Shown: positions 1-9,383 of the stretch, one piece after another
How the letters are laid out: every line of letters begins with the position of its first letter
Position numbering within the stretch: the stretch's first letter is position 1
Source: Pseudobutyrivibrio sp.
GTDB taxonomy: Bacteria > Bacillota > Clostridia > Lachnospirales > Lachnospiraceae
Assembly (NCBI RefSeq): GCF_017471675.1
Contig: NZ_JAFUSK010000022.1
Location: 17,666 to 81,665 of the forward strand
Direction: 5' to 3'
Length of the DNA stretch: 64,000 nt
Notes under the pieces: model-generated
What the model saw: only the letters and a program-made list of their open reading frames with translations
Told to the model about the DNA's origin: nothing
Database searches by the model: none
Position numbers and translations under genes: made by a program

Positions 1-32
1 TCATAATGCACCTTTCTCCATTTTTTAAAATA

Positions 33-58
33 GGGATGCCTGCCTAGGCCGGCATCCC
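33..58 (-). promoter_or_regulatory. Intercistronic hairpin after sugar-binding lipoprotein gene
   Basis: An 8-bp stem (gggatgcc / ggcatccc) lies between the stop of the binding-protein gene and the next minus-strand start: an ATG is present at 4..2, preceded by a ggagaaagg ribosome binding site, so the downstream gene (probably a transporter permease) begins at the window edge. The hairpin has no good T-run, so it looks like an mRNA-stabilising or attenuating element that lets the binding protein be made in excess over the permeases. The role is inference. Confidence 0.5.
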
Positions 59-65
59 GTAGAAA

Positions 66-1493
66 TTACTGTTCCATGTCAATCGCATCCTGAGCTTCTT
101 GTAAAGCATCATCAATTGAGTAATCTGGATCTTCAAGTACCTCATTAAGTGTTGTTGTGCAGAGATACTCGTTGATTGTTGGGCTGATAGATACAACTGA
201 AATCTTACCAATGTTGTCCATTCCGATATCGCTTAATACATCGTATGGATAGTTGATGAAGAACTGGTTATACTGATTGTTGTCATCATGAGCGAATGCT
301 TCATCACTCCAAAGAGCTGTGTTACATACATCAAATCCAAGTGTATCCCAGATGTGCTGTTCACCAGCCTCTGACATCTTAGCCCAGCATGTGAACTCTG
401 CTGCAAGCTCCTTGTTAGCTGACTGCTGTGTTACAACTGTACCTGTACCACCTACACCAACTGAGCACTTCTGTCCCTCTTTGAATACAGGACACTTAGC
501 GATGTACCAGTTACCCTTTTCATCAGGCATGTAGTTTGTGAAACGTGACATATACCACATTGCCTTAGGGAAAGAAACAATGTTTCTATCCATAATGTTC
601 TGGAAACCAGCTTCAAGGTCAACATGTCCATCTGGAGAAACCATTGCAAATCCTGACTTTAACCAAGACTGCTGCATTGTAAGCATTTCCTTAACTGAAT
701 CAAGCTGAACATTTGCTGAACCTTCGAATCCACCTGTCCAGTCATCGCCATACTCAGCCATTGCAATCCAGAGCCAATCAACTCCGCCTGTATCAACTGA
801 TGTAAAGTACTTTGTATCATCTCCTAAAGCTGTAAGGTATTCATTACCAAGAGCTTCGTAATCTTTCCATGTCTTAACTGCATCAATCTTAGCAATTACT
901 TCATCCTGGCTAAGTCCCATTGCCTCGCTCATTGCAGCTACGTTGTAGTACATTACTGTAGCACCTACGTGATAAGGAGCTCCGTAGTAGTTACCATCTT
1001 CACCCTGATATGTTTCCATTCTTGCAGGAACCATTGTATCAAGGTAATCCTTAGCGTAATCGTTAAGTGGTACAAGCCACTGATCAAGACCTTCAACTAC
1101 GTTAGGGAACTGACCAACTTCTACATCACAGATATCTGGAGCACCTGTGCCAGCCTCAAGAGCTGTAAGAAGCTTTGTGTGCATATCACCATAAGGATAT
1201 GTTGTACATGTAATTTCGATTGTGTTGTCTGGGTGTTCCTTGTTCCACTCCTCTGCCATAACACCGTAGTGCTGACCGTGAAGTTCAACAAATGTCCACA
1301 TCTCAAGATGTGTTCCGTTTGGATCACCAAATGTGTTAGTTACTACCTCTGACTCAGCTGACTCAGCAGCCTCCTCATCTGTTGCAGCAGCATCAGGATC
1401 AACCCCGCCTTCTGAAGCTGCTCCGCCGCAGCCTACAAACAAGCTAGCTGCCATTGATGTGCAAAGTAATGCACTAATCAACTTCTTCTTCAT
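66..1493 (-). CDS. ABC transporter sugar-binding lipoprotein (family 1 solute-binding protein)
   Basis: A 475-residue extracellular solute-binding protein that would capture an oligosaccharide and hand it to a membrane permease pair. The start at 1493 is chosen because it gives a lipoprotein signal peptide (MKKKLISALL..., lipobox LFVGC, Cys22) and has an AGGAGG site a few bases upstream; the frame is open further upstream but without signal or ribosome binding site. The mature N-terminus is a low-complexity acidic Ala/Glu linker, then the bilobal binding fold. The next gene starts at the window edge, as expected for an SBP-permease-permease operon. The neighbouring divergent regulator and two GH43 enzymes suggest an arabinose-containing oligosaccharide as ligand; that substrate is inference from context. 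Confidence 0.9.
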   Translation of the reverse strand: MKKKLISALLCTSMAASLFVGCGGAASEGGVDPDAAATDEEAAESAESEVVTNTFGDPNGTHLEMWTFVELHGQHYGVMAEEWNKEHPDNTIEITCTTYPYGDMHTKLLTALEAGTGAPDICDVEVGQFPNVVEGLDQWLVPLNDYAKDYLDTMVPARMETYQGEDGNYYGAPYHVGATVMYYNVAAMSEAMGLSQDEVIAKIDAVKTWKDYEALGNEYLTALGDDTKYFTSVDTGGVDWLWIAMAEYGDDWTGGFEGSANVQLDSVKEMLTMQQSWLKSGFAMVSPDGHVDLEAGFQNIMDRNIVSFPKAMWYMSRFTNYMPDEKGNWYIAKCPVFKEGQKCSVGVGGTGTVVTQQSANKELAAEFTCWAKMSEAGEQHIWDTLGFDVCNTALWSDEAFAHDDNNQYNQFFINYPYDVLSDIGMDNIGKISVVSISPTINEYLCTTTLNEVLEDPDYSIDDALQEAQDAIDMEQ

Positions 1494-1623
1494 TCTTCTC
1501 CTCCTTTTGTAAAAAGAAAATATTGTTTTTAATTGTCTAGAACTTTCATAATGTAGTACAATTGACTGAGGCTTGTTAGTCAAAATCACTAAACCAGTAA
1601 AGCTCTTTAACGATTATGTAATT

Positions 1624-1651
1624 ATTATAAATCTGCATTGGTATAAGTCAA
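1624..1651 (-). promoter_or_regulatory. Sigma-A-type promoter for the binding-protein gene
   Basis: On the minus strand TTGACT (1651..1646), 16 bases, TATAAT (1629..1624). It lies about 130 bp upstream of the lipoprotein start at 1493. It shares the 400-bp AT-rich intergenic region 1494-1893 with the divergent regulator promoter. No operator was recognised. Confidence 0.55.
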
Positions 1652-1825
1652 TAATTATTTTAGTTTTTTCTAAAGTATTTTGGATATTCTTTTATTCTTC
1701 ACAAATTCACCATAGTTTTTTTAGGCAAATTATACAATTAGTTTCATAAATTCAGGTTTTTTAGAACGAAAATATTATTATGTTTATATTTTCGTAAAAT
1801 AAATTCCATATTTTCATCTTATTTA

Positions 1826-1854
1826 TTGACATGAATTGTACTAGTTTTTATAAT
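1826..1854 (+). promoter_or_regulatory. Consensus sigma-A promoter for the ArsR-type regulator
   Basis: TTGACA (1826-1831), 17-base spacer, TATAAT (1849-1854): a full consensus promoter about 40 bp upstream of the regulator start at 1894, giving a leader of about 30 nt that contains the AAAGGAG ribosome binding site. Confidence 0.75.
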
Positions 1855-1893
1855 TATAGATATTATTTTATTTTCTTATAAAGGAGCAGTGTA

Positions 1894-2814
1894 ATGATTC
1901 ATATCACATCACTGGAAGAAGGACTTGAATTATTTAAAGCCTTAGGCTCAGACGTGCGTATCCAGATACTTAACATATTGCTAGAAAACGATCATATGAG
2001 CATGAATCAATTAGCCACAGAGCTAAAGCTATCAAACGGCGCTCTTACAGGTCATATTAAGAAGCTTGAAGAATGTGGTCTTATTTCTACATCTAACGAA
2101 TCTGCCAGCCATGGCAATTCCAAGATTTGCTCTGTTATTCAGGACAAAATCGTAGTAGAAATTGAAAAGCCAGAAGACCTTACTAATGTATTTACTACTG
2201 ATATTAAGGTTGGTCAGTTTTCTAAATATGATATCTGTCCCACATGTGGTCTTGCCAACAGTCAGTCAGTTATCGGAGAGATTGACGACAGCAGATACTT
2301 TAGTCATCCAGACCATTTCAATGCAGATATACTTTGGTTTACAAAGGGATATATAGAGTACTCTCTTCCAAATCTTATACCTAGCAACAATCAAATCACT
2401 CAGATTTCCATCTCATTTGAGATTTCATCTGAGGCACCAGGCATTGATAACAACTGGCCAAGTGATATTTCATTCTCACTTAACGGCAAAAAGCTTGGTA
2501 TGTGGACAAGCCCTGGTGATTTCGGTGGAGAAATCCGAGGAATGTTTACACCTGACTGGTTTCCACCTAACTGGAATCAATATGGTTTGTTAAAGCTTTT
2601 AGTTGTAAATAAGCATGGAACTTTCATTGATGGTTTACAGATTTCAGATATCACTATCGAAGATTTAGATTTAGCGCAGGGGGCGCCTCTTGATTTTAGA
2701 ATTGCAGTTGAAGATGACGCTGAACATATCGGAGGTGTTACACTCTTTGGAAAGACCTTCGGAAATTATGGACAGGATATACGTGTAGCAATCAACTATT
2801 GTCCTGTAAAATAA
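1894..2814 (+). CDS. ArsR-type winged-helix regulator with unknown ligand domain
   Basis: A 306-residue predicted transcription factor. Residues ~10-75 form a winged helix of ArsR type (FKALGSDVRIQILNILL, then MNQLATELKLSNGALTGHI as the recognition helix region). The remaining ~230 residues are a beta-rich domain that I do not recognise, beginning after a CPTC pair that could bind a metal. It is transcribed divergently from the sugar-binding lipoprotein across a 400-bp gap, a common layout for a local regulator of a carbohydrate locus. An AAAGGAG site precedes the start. The proposed target (the SBP/GH43 genes) is inference. Confidence 0.8.
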   Translation: MIHITSLEEGLELFKALGSDVRIQILNILLENDHMSMNQLATELKLSNGALTGHIKKLEECGLISTSNESASHGNSKICSVIQDKIVVEIEKPEDLTNVFTTDIKVGQFSKYDICPTCGLANSQSVIGEIDDSRYFSHPDHFNADILWFTKGYIEYSLPNLIPSNNQITQISISFEISSEAPGIDNNWPSDISFSLNGKKLGMWTSPGDFGGEIRGMFTPDWFPPNWNQYGLLKLLVVNKHGTFIDGLQISDITIEDLDLAQGAPLDFRIAVEDDAEHIGGVTLFGKTFGNYGQDIRVAINYCPVK

Positions 2815-2820
2815 AAATGA

Positions 2821-2915
2821 AGCCAATCTGTTACGGTAACAAGCATTATAATTCTCCGTTCGGAAACACTCCTCACTTGAGAATTACAATAGCTTGTTAC
2901 CTACAGATTGGCTTT
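2821..2915. repeat. Palindromic repeat, family A (GTAACAAG type), copy 1
   Basis: A long imperfect hairpin of about 95 bp: outer arms agccaatctg / cagattggct, then the conserved halves gttacggtaacaagcatta and aatagcttgttacctac, then gaattctc-type arms and a variable loop. Related elements are at 23304-23390, 48402-48483 and 51521-51655. It sits between convergent genes and may act as a bidirectional terminator. No coding capacity. Confidence 0.8.
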
Positions 2916-2921
2916 TATTTT

Positions 2922-3191
2922 TTACCATAATTTCTTCGGGCAACGGGATACCTTGGCTGTGGCGCGAAGCTCTACGTAGCAGCCACATGCCATGCATGTG
3001 CCTTCATTAAGCTTGTCGCAGCCTTTGCATACATTAAGACGGCTTTCATATTCTTCATCACTAACAATATCCTCAGCCTTCAATGCTGCCTTGTATTTTT
3101 CAATCATAGAGGTGTCTGCATCAATCATATCTCTCAGCAGACACCTGGTACATACTCTATTTTCGATCATAACTAAATACTGGTCTTCCAT
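2922..3191 (-). CDS. DUF6171-family small zinc-ribbon-like protein
   Basis: A protein of about 89 residues with paired cysteines: CTRC near the N-terminus, then CKGC, CMACGC and a final C near the C-terminus, matching the pattern of the DUF6171 family of small Firmicutes proteins (motifs RCLLRDM and CGCYVELRA). Eight cysteines suggest metal binding; function is unknown. It overlaps the 3' end of the upstream GH43 gene (stop at 3157), so it is probably translationally coupled. Starts at 3191 (used here), 3170 and 3203 are all possible, and none has a strong ribosome binding site. Confidence 0.7.
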   Translation of the reverse strand: MEDQYLVMIENRVCTRCLLRDMIDADTSMIEKYKAALKAEDIVSDEEYESRLNVCKGCDKLNEGTCMACGCYVELRATAKVSRCPKKLW

Positions 3192-4110
3192 CCTGCCATC
3201 CAAACTTCATAAGCATTGCATGGCGATTAGGATTGTAAAGTGGATCTCCTACTATTTCAGTTTCTGTTCTAGCATGATAAACAAGAATATCATTTCCATC
3301 TTCATCAACTGTAAATGAATTATGACCTGGCCCGTATACTACATGCTTTTCTGATGATGCAAGCACAGGGTATCTCTCCTTCCTCCAAGAAAGAGGATCT
3401 AGTAAATCGCTGTTTTCATCTGCAGTAAGCATACCCATGCAGTAGTTGATGCCAGTATCGCTGGCTGAGTAAGTCATGAAAATCTTGCCATTTCGCTTAA
3501 TAACTGATGGTCCTTCATTTACCCAGAAGCCATGTCGCTCCCAATCATAGTCAGGAGTTGTAAGAAGTACCTGATCTGTCTCAAGGGTGTAGCCGTTTTT
3601 CATTCTGGCAATATAAAGATTAGATATCTGTTTACCTACGCCTGTTTTCTCTGCCCAAATATAATACCACTTTCCATGATTTTCAAAAACAGTTGCATCC
3701 AAAGAAAATGCCTCAAATGAAAATTCATCTGTCGCTGCTCTTGTCATTTTGCCCTTTTCAATCCAAGGGTCACGCATTGGGTCATCCCCTTGGCACTCCA
3801 GCACATAAGGACGAATCTTCCAGATATCTTCCATTTCACCACCTGCATAATAGATATACCATTTGCCAAAAAGATAGTGAATCTCTGGTGCCCAGATATG
3901 CTTAGACTGTGGACCTGCTTCATGCTTGTGCCAGATTTCTAGCTCTGGAGCCTCTTTAAGTCCTTCAAGTGTTCCACTGCATCTAAGAACTATTTTGTCA
4001 TATTCTGGCACTGATGCTGTGAAATAATATTTGCCATTAGTATGTCTGTACACATAAGGATCTGCTCGCTGTAAAATCCAAGGTTTATTGTATTCAAAAT
4101 ATTTGTCCAT
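3157..4110 (-). CDS. Cytoplasmic glycoside hydrolase family 43 (arabinofuranosidase/exo-arabinanase-like)
   Basis: A 317-residue single-domain five-bladed propeller enzyme with no signal peptide, so likely acting inside the cell on imported arabino-oligosaccharides. The GH43 catalytic triad is visible: Asp17 in RADPYVY (base), Asp138 in SLDATVF (pKa modulator) and Glu199 in NEGPSVI (acid). Motifs HIWAPEIHYLFGKWYIYYA and GPGHNSF also fit the family. Length and motif spacing resemble the exo-acting arabinofuranosidase subfamily; the exact specificity is inference. It lies 21 bp downstream of a secreted GH43 lipoprotein, suggesting an operon in which polymer is first cut outside, then finished inside. 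The AGGAG site is about 12 bases from ATG. Confidence 0.88.
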   Translation of the reverse strand: MDKYFEYNKPWILQRADPYVYRHTNGKYYFTASVPEYDKIVLRCSGTLEGLKEAPELEIWHKHEAGPQSKHIWAPEIHYLFGKWYIYYAGGEMEDIWKIRPYVLECQGDDPMRDPWIEKGKMTRAATDEFSFEAFSLDATVFENHGKWYYIWAEKTGVGKQISNLYIARMKNGYTLETDQVLLTTPDYDWERHGFWVNEGPSVIKRNGKIFMTYSASDTGINYCMGMLTADENSDLLDPLSWRKERYPVLASSEKHVVYGPGHNSFTVDEDGNDILVYHARTETEIVGDPLYNPNRHAMLMKFGWQDGRPVFSYDRK

Positions 4111-4131
4111 TTTTTTATTTTTCTCTCCTCT

Positions 4132-5655
4132 TTAGTATTTAACTCCCCAAACTGATTCGTTACCACCTACAGCAGAAAAAGTCATCACATCTGTGCCTGC
4201 CTCATCTTTCATTTGACAAAATACACCGCTGAATTCTTTGTCTCCCATTTTAATATTCATGTAGTAGCTGCCATCCTTCATACTCCATGTACCTGACACT
4301 TCTTCTCCATCTACAGAACCATCCTTGTTTAGATAGAAGATTCTAGGATTAGCAATATCGCTTGAAATATCAGTGCCCTGGTTAATCACATAGTAGCGGC
4401 CAACTACATCATTCTTGCTGTATCCCTTATCAGAAACAGTCTCCCCCTGTGTCTGATATGGAAGCTCACATGGCCAGCCTTCCGCATTCATAAGCATTTG
4501 ATGAACACGTGGTGAATGATTTTCTCCACCATCATTAAACCTGGTGTGGTAGACTACGTAAACCTTGCCATCCTTATCAACAAAGGCTGAATTATGACCT
4601 GTTGCCATATATGCCTTATCAAGACTAGGAAGCTTGTAATTACCTGAAAGCTTAAGTCCAAAGTTTTCATGCATTGCACTCTTTTCTGGATAAGCTCCAT
4701 TCATATCTACATACTCTCCATCAACAGTCTTAGAGCGGAATACTCTCATCTGATATCCACCATTGCTGGTAAGACCACCGTATGATACGAACAGATAATA
4801 GTAATCTGTAGCTTCGTCATACATAATGTATGGTCCCTCAATAGAGATGTGACCACCGCCAAGCAGCTTCTTACCAAAGTATGCATCTACACCCTTTGCT
4901 TCATCAGCCTCAGGGTGAATAACAAGCCCAGTAGCTGGGTACAGCTCAAGAAGATATATACCACCTGACCAAGAACCGTAAACCATCCACATTCTGCCAT
5001 CCTTATCATAGAACACTGTTGGGTCGATGGCATTTGGGTAATCTTCGTAGTTATAAGCACCGCCCTTAATGTAATGCTTCTTGGCATAATCCTCATCTAC
5101 ATAATCAAGCACATCAGTTGCTTCTATATTTTTATTTGTAAAGCCTGAATAAATAAGTGCTCCCTGCCATTCAAATGGTCCCTCTGGGGATGTGCTGGTG
5201 CCAAAGCACAGGTTCGAAGCATTAAATGTACTGGTTGTGCAATAATACATATAATACAAACCTGTAGTTTCGTTGTAAATTACATCAGGTGCCCACACAT
5301 GGGTACCACCATCATCTGTTTTGATGATACTGTCCTTTGAGCCAGAATAAGCAAATGCCTTATCCTTCACATCATAAATCTGACCGTAAACTGGATTGGT
5401 CTTCATATATCCATCTGCAATACTCTCCCAATTAAGTAAATCAGTACTTTTTGCAGCTGTCATATGAGAGCCGTAAATATAATATGTTCCGTCAACTTCT
5501 AAAATGGATGGATCATGGACAGATACGCCCGAAGATACGTCACCTACTGCAATGCCGTCGTAGCTAACTGTAAAGTTTTTAGATTCTGAGCCCGCGCATG
5601 CTGTAAGACCTCCAACCATAGAAACTGCCAGAACACATGAAATTAATCTTTTCAT
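4132..5655 (-). CDS. Secreted GH43 lipoprotein, endo-arabinanase-like
   Basis: A 507-residue predicted extracellular hydrolase of arabinan side chains. The N-terminus is a lipoprotein signal (MKRLISCVLAVSMVGGLTAC, Cys20). The catalytic propeller carries Asp48 (VHDPSIL), Asp211 (IDPTVFYD) and Glu273 (IEGPYIMYD), the GH43 base, modulator and acid; HVWAPDVIYN and GHNSAFVD are further family blocks. After the propeller comes a ~100-residue beta domain like the C-terminal domain of Abn2-type endo-arabinanases. GAGGAGACGC precedes the ATG. Being surface anchored, it would produce oligosaccharides for the lipoprotein transporter at the left of the window. Endo activity is inferred from domain layout. 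Confidence 0.88.
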   Translation of the reverse strand: MKRLISCVLAVSMVGGLTACAGSESKNFTVSYDGIAVGDVSSGVSVHDPSILEVDGTYYIYGSHMTAAKSTDLLNWESIADGYMKTNPVYGQIYDVKDKAFAYSGSKDSIIKTDDGGTHVWAPDVIYNETTGLYYMYYCTTSTFNASNLCFGTSTSPEGPFEWQGALIYSGFTNKNIEATDVLDYVDEDYAKKHYIKGGAYNYEDYPNAIDPTVFYDKDGRMWMVYGSWSGGIYLLELYPATGLVIHPEADEAKGVDAYFGKKLLGGGHISIEGPYIMYDEATDYYYLFVSYGGLTSNGGYQMRVFRSKTVDGEYVDMNGAYPEKSAMHENFGLKLSGNYKLPSLDKAYMATGHNSAFVDKDGKVYVVYHTRFNDGGENHSPRVHQMLMNAEGWPCELPYQTQGETVSDKGYSKNDVVGRYYVINQGTDISSDIANPRIFYLNKDGSVDGEEVSGTWSMKDGSYYMNIKMGDKEFSGVFCQMKDEAGTDVMTFSAVGGNESVWGVKY

Positions 5656-5800
5656 GCGTCTCCTCCTTTGTCTTATTGCTTAGCATCAAGCCCCTATAAA
5701 AAATGCTTAGCTTTATTTCAAAGATAATATATCAAATTATATTTAGATTTTCAATAATTATTTTATATTTTTCTAAAACAATCATAGGTTATACTAAGAA

Positions 5801-5838
5801 AACCCCTCTACCGTAAGAATTTTTACGGTAAAGGGGTT
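5801..5838. terminator. Bidirectional-looking terminator
   Basis: Near-perfect 16-bp stem (aacccctctaccgtaa / ttacggtaaaggggtt) with T-runs available on both sides, 17 bp downstream of the CoA-transferase stop. It would end the minus-strand CoA-transferase transcript. Confidence 0.9.
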
Positions 5839-5855
5839 TTATCTTAATATACCAA

Positions 5856-7196
5856 TTATTTATTTGAACGTCTCCAAATGTGCATCTTCTCAGCCTCAGC
5901 AATAAGCTCATCTCTGAAATCAGGATGTGCAATACTGATAATTTTTTCTGCACGTTCCCAAGCTGAAAGGCCCTTAAGGCAAACCTTACCATATTCTGTT
6001 ACAAGGTAATGTGTGTTTGCACGAGTATCTGTAACAATAGAGCCCTCTGCAAGTGTAGGACGAATACGGCTCTTAACAGTACCATCCTTTGTAGTAAATG
6101 TAGATGAAAGACATACAAAGCTCTTACCACCATTAGAAAGATAAGCACCAAGTACGAAGTCAAGCTGTCCGCCTGCACCAGAAATGTGCTTTGTTCCAGC
6201 TGACTCAGCGTTAATCTGACCATATAAATCTACATCAACGGCGTTGTTGATAGAGATGAAGTTATCAAGTGCTGAAATCTGACGGATATCGTTAGTGTAA
6301 TCAACAGGTGCGCTCATAAGCTCTGGGTTCTCATCCATGTAATCGTACATCTTCTTTGTACCAGCACCGAAAGCGTATGTCTGACGGAATCTGTCGATAT
6401 TCTTCTTAGAACCGTTAATCTTACCAGCCTTTGCAATGTCTACGAATGCATCAACGTACATTTCTGTATGAACACCAAGATCCTTAAGGTCTGAATCAGC
6501 AATCATAGCGCCTACTGTGTTAGGCATACCGCCGATACCAAGCTGTAAGCATGCACCGTTTGGAATCTCCTCAACGATAAGCTTAGCTACTGCCTTATCT
6601 ACATCTGTAGGAGCACCGCCTGCGCCCATCTCTGAGATAGCTGGGTTGTTGCTTTCTACGATAGCATCAACCTTTGAAATGTGGATGCCTTCCTCAAAAC
6701 CGCCAAGGCAACGTGGCATGTTCTCGTTAACTTCTACGATGATGTGCTTAGACTTTTCAACTGCAGCCATAAGATGAGATGCGTTAGGACCGAAGTTAAA
6801 ATATCCATGATTATCCATTGTTGTTGTCTGGAGCATAAGAACATCGTTTGGCTCAATGTGCTCACGATAGTATCTAGGAAGCTCAGAGTATCTGATAGGT
6901 GCATAGTATGAGCAGCCTTTTGCAATAAGCTTACGCTCGATACCACCCATGTGCCATGAGTTCCAGCAGAAATGCTCACCTGCATCTTCTCTTTCGAAGA
7001 TAGCTGGAAGCTTCATTAAAATACCACCACGAACCTTAACATCACGTAACTCATCTGTACGTGCTGCAAGTGCCTTATCAAGTGCGTCTGGTGTACCTGT
7101 ACACCAACCGTAATCTACCCAATCTCCGCTTTTTACAACCTTAACAGCTTCTTCTGCTGTCGTAAGCTTGCGCTTATATTCAGCTTGAAAATCCAT
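5856..7196 (-). CDS. but: Butyryl-CoA:acetate CoA-transferase
   Basis: A 446-residue cytoplasmic class I CoA-transferase of the acetyl-CoA hydrolase/transferase family. It moves CoA from butyryl-CoA to acetate, releasing butyrate, the last step of butyrate formation in Roseburia/Butyrivibrio-type bacteria. Visible features: N-terminal half with [40 protein letters not shown] and GIGGMPNT; C-terminal half with [19 protein letters not shown], containing the Glu expected to form the glutamyl-CoA intermediate. Length matches the But subgroup (about 447). A GGAGG site precedes the ATG; a strong terminator follows, and the gene stands alone. 4-Hydroxybutyrate CoA-transferase is the main alternative name for close relatives. 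Confidence 0.9.
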   Translation of the reverse strand: MDFQAEYKRKLTTAEEAVKVVKSGDWVDYGWCTGTPDALDKALAARTDELRDVKVRGGILMKLPAIFEREDAGEHFCWNSWHMGGIERKLIAKGCSYYAPIRYSELPRYYREHIEPNDVLMLQTTTMDNHGYFNFGPNASHLMAAVEKSKHIIVEVNENMPRCLGGFEEGIHISKVDAIVESNNPAISEMGAGGAPTDVDKAVAKLIVEEIPNGACLQLGIGGMPNTVGAMIADSDLKDLGVHTEMYVDAFVDIAKAGKINGSKKNIDRFRQTYAFGAGTKKMYDYMDENPELMSAPVDYTNDIRQISALDNFISINNAVDVDLYGQINAESAGTKHISGAGGQLDFVLGAYLSNGGKSFVCLSSTFTTKDGTVKSRIRPTLAEGSIVTDTRANTHYLVTEYGKVCLKGLSAWERAEKIISIAHPDFRDELIAEAEKMHIWRRSNK

Positions 7197-7370
7197 AATA
7201 AACCTCCGCTCGTTAAAAATTTATCAATTAGATACATTTTACCACGATAGGAGGTTTACTGCAAATAAAAAAATATGTTGTTTAGATATGAAAAGACTTT
7301 TGTTTTTAATCTAAAAAACAAAATCTTTAAATTTCGTTCAAGAATCCCATAAATATGCTTTTCTATTTAA

Positions 7371-9200
7371 TTAAAATCCAAAGATATATTTTACAATCTC
7401 GCAAAAATGAGACTGTACATATTTAATAATTGTTGGAATATAGCACTTAATCTCATTCCAATGAGCACATACGTATGGAATTACCACATCATTGATTACC
7501 TTAACTGCATTATCAATAGCTTCCTTCTCCTGCTGCTCTTTTTGGCTCTTTTCATCCTCACCTGGCTTTGTATCATCAATAACAGGCTCATCCTTTGATG
7601 GTGTATCATCTCCCGAAATCACTGGTGTTTCTGGAGTTGTTGGCTCACCTGGATTTTCTGGAGTTTCTGGAGTTTCAGGATTTTCAGGCTTCTCTGGTGT
7701 CTGTGGTTCTTCTTCACCACCAAGTGTTTCTGGAGTAACAGAAAGAATAATATCTGCATAGTTCTCATTTGAGATAGTTACAGTATAGGCTGTCTCTGGA
7801 ATCAGCTCCTCTTCAACGTTAACCTTAACTACACCATTTTCTACTGTTACAGGTGCACTATCTACTACACTTACTGTAGTTCTGCCTTCCTTGTATGAAA
7901 GTGAAAGTGTAGCCTCACCAATCTCCTTATCAATACCTTCAACTGTAAGAAGCTTGTTATCATTTACATTGAAATATGTCTTAACGTTTGCTGTATCAAA
8001 AACAGGCTTAACATATACAGATTCATCAAAAACATAGCTGTATACATCGTCAGCTGTAAGATAATCTACAGAATTAATGTAGCCACCTTCAAATGATGCA
8101 CTTGCATTCATATCTGGCTCAAATGCGATTTCGTATGTTGAAACCCAGATTTCCTTTAAGTGTCTTACACCAAGAGAAATAGCATTACCGTTAGCATCAA
8201 CGCCTCTAAGGATAGCACCATGTACTGCATTATTTACAGGATATATATCATTGTCTCTTGTTTTTCTAAGATAATTTGTAGATGATTCATTAACCTCTAG
8301 CTGGTATGTACCATATCTTGTAAAGTACTTAAGTGCAGCTGTTGCATCCTGAACCACAATCTTCTTTCTAATTACTGCCTTACCAAAGCTTTCTCCATCA
8401 TATGGTAAATAATAAGATGGAATAACTGCCTGATTTTCATTTACTGCAACAGCAAGAATATTCTTGTAAGCATCCTTTACGCCTAAGCCTGCTGCATCTA
8501 AGATAGAAGCCTTAACATAAGCCTCCTTGCTAATAGCTACATTAGCACTCTTTAATCCATAGATATAATAACCTGATTCTGTTACCTCAGATGTATCTGT
8601 GTTTGCAAAAAGAGTATTCTTTCTAGTTGTTGCAGATGATACAGCATCGTACTCATCAGCTGATGTCTGGCCCTTGTAAAGCTGTGTATAAGAAGCCTTA
8701 GCTGCGCCATAGATATTTCCTGATAAATCAGCTTTTGTATAATAGTAGATATCAGTTTCGTCTACCTTAGTAAAGTCTGCAAAGGGAATCTCTGATTCTT
8801 CTGTTCCTTCCCCTATAACCACTACAGTAGCTTCATTGATATCATCTGTCTTACGGATAAAGTAATATGTCTCACCAATCACCTCTACTGATGTTGCTGT
8901 AACATTCTCTTCCTCAGCTTCTGGCTGTTCTTCCACAACAGCTGCTTCCTCAGTAGTTTCGTCTTTAGCCTCTGTGCTATCCTTGGCAGCTTCTGTCTCT
9001 TCTTCCTTTACCTCGGCCTCTACTTCTTCCTTTACCTCGGCCTCTTCCTTTACTTCCTCATTTGAAGTCTCTTCTACAGTCACATCTGTTTCTGCTACTA
9101 CACTAGTATTGTCCTCAGTAGTTTCAGCGGCAAAAACTGGAGTTTCAAGTGAAGTCACTGCAAGTCCAAGGATAAGTAGTTTCGCTACAAATCTTTTCAT
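7371..9200 (-). CDS. Secreted acidic protein with Pro/Glu/Thr linker, unknown function
   Basis: A 609-residue exported protein: signal peptide (MKRFVAKLLILGLAVTSLET..., cleavage after VFA), a ~90-residue Glu/Ala/Val-rich acidic stretch with direct EVKEE repeats, a globular region of ~370 residues containing DEYDAVSSATT, then a PETPE-type repetitive linker (~residues 510-555) and a C-terminal ~45-residue amphipathic, aromatic-rich tail with two cysteines. The DAVSSAT motif resembles exported FMN-binding or Tp47-like domains, but I cannot assign a family. There is no LPXTG; anchoring might involve the tail. A GGAGG site precedes the ATG. Likely surface exposed. Confidence 0.75.
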   Translation of the reverse strand: MKRFVAKLLILGLAVTSLETPVFAAETTEDNTSVVAETDVTVEETSNEEVKEEAEVKEEVEAEVKEEETEAAKDSTEAKDETTEEAAVVEEQPEAEEENVTATSVEVIGETYYFIRKTDDINEATVVVIGEGTEESEIPFADFTKVDETDIYYYTKADLSGNIYGAAKASYTQLYKGQTSADEYDAVSSATTRKNTLFANTDTSEVTESGYYIYGLKSANVAISKEAYVKASILDAAGLGVKDAYKNILAVAVNENQAVIPSYYLPYDGESFGKAVIRKKIVVQDATAALKYFTRYGTYQLEVNESSTNYLRKTRDNDIYPVNNAVHGAILRGVDANGNAISLGVRHLKEIWVSTYEIAFEPDMNASASFEGGYINSVDYLTADDVYSYVFDESVYVKPVFDTANVKTYFNVNDNKLLTVEGIDKEIGEATLSLSYKEGRTTVSVVDSAPVTVENGVVKVNVEEELIPETAYTVTISNENYADIILSVTPETLGGEEEPQTPEKPENPETPETPENPGEPTTPETPVISGDDTPSKDEPVIDDTKPGEDEKSQKEQQEKEAIDNAVKVINDVVIPYVCAHWNEIKCYIPTIIKYVQSHFCEIVKYIFGF

Positions 9201-9383
9201 AAATATCCTCCTGTTTTTATTAAGTTTTTAGATTTAAAACATATAATGGGATTAGCGTTAGTGCTTGCTAACAAGAACTATTAGACTATAACATATGTTA
9301 GCCTGCCCTAACAATAAAAATCTTGAATATTTACATGAAAAAAAATATCATATAATTAAAGATATTCATCAGGAGGTGTAGCT

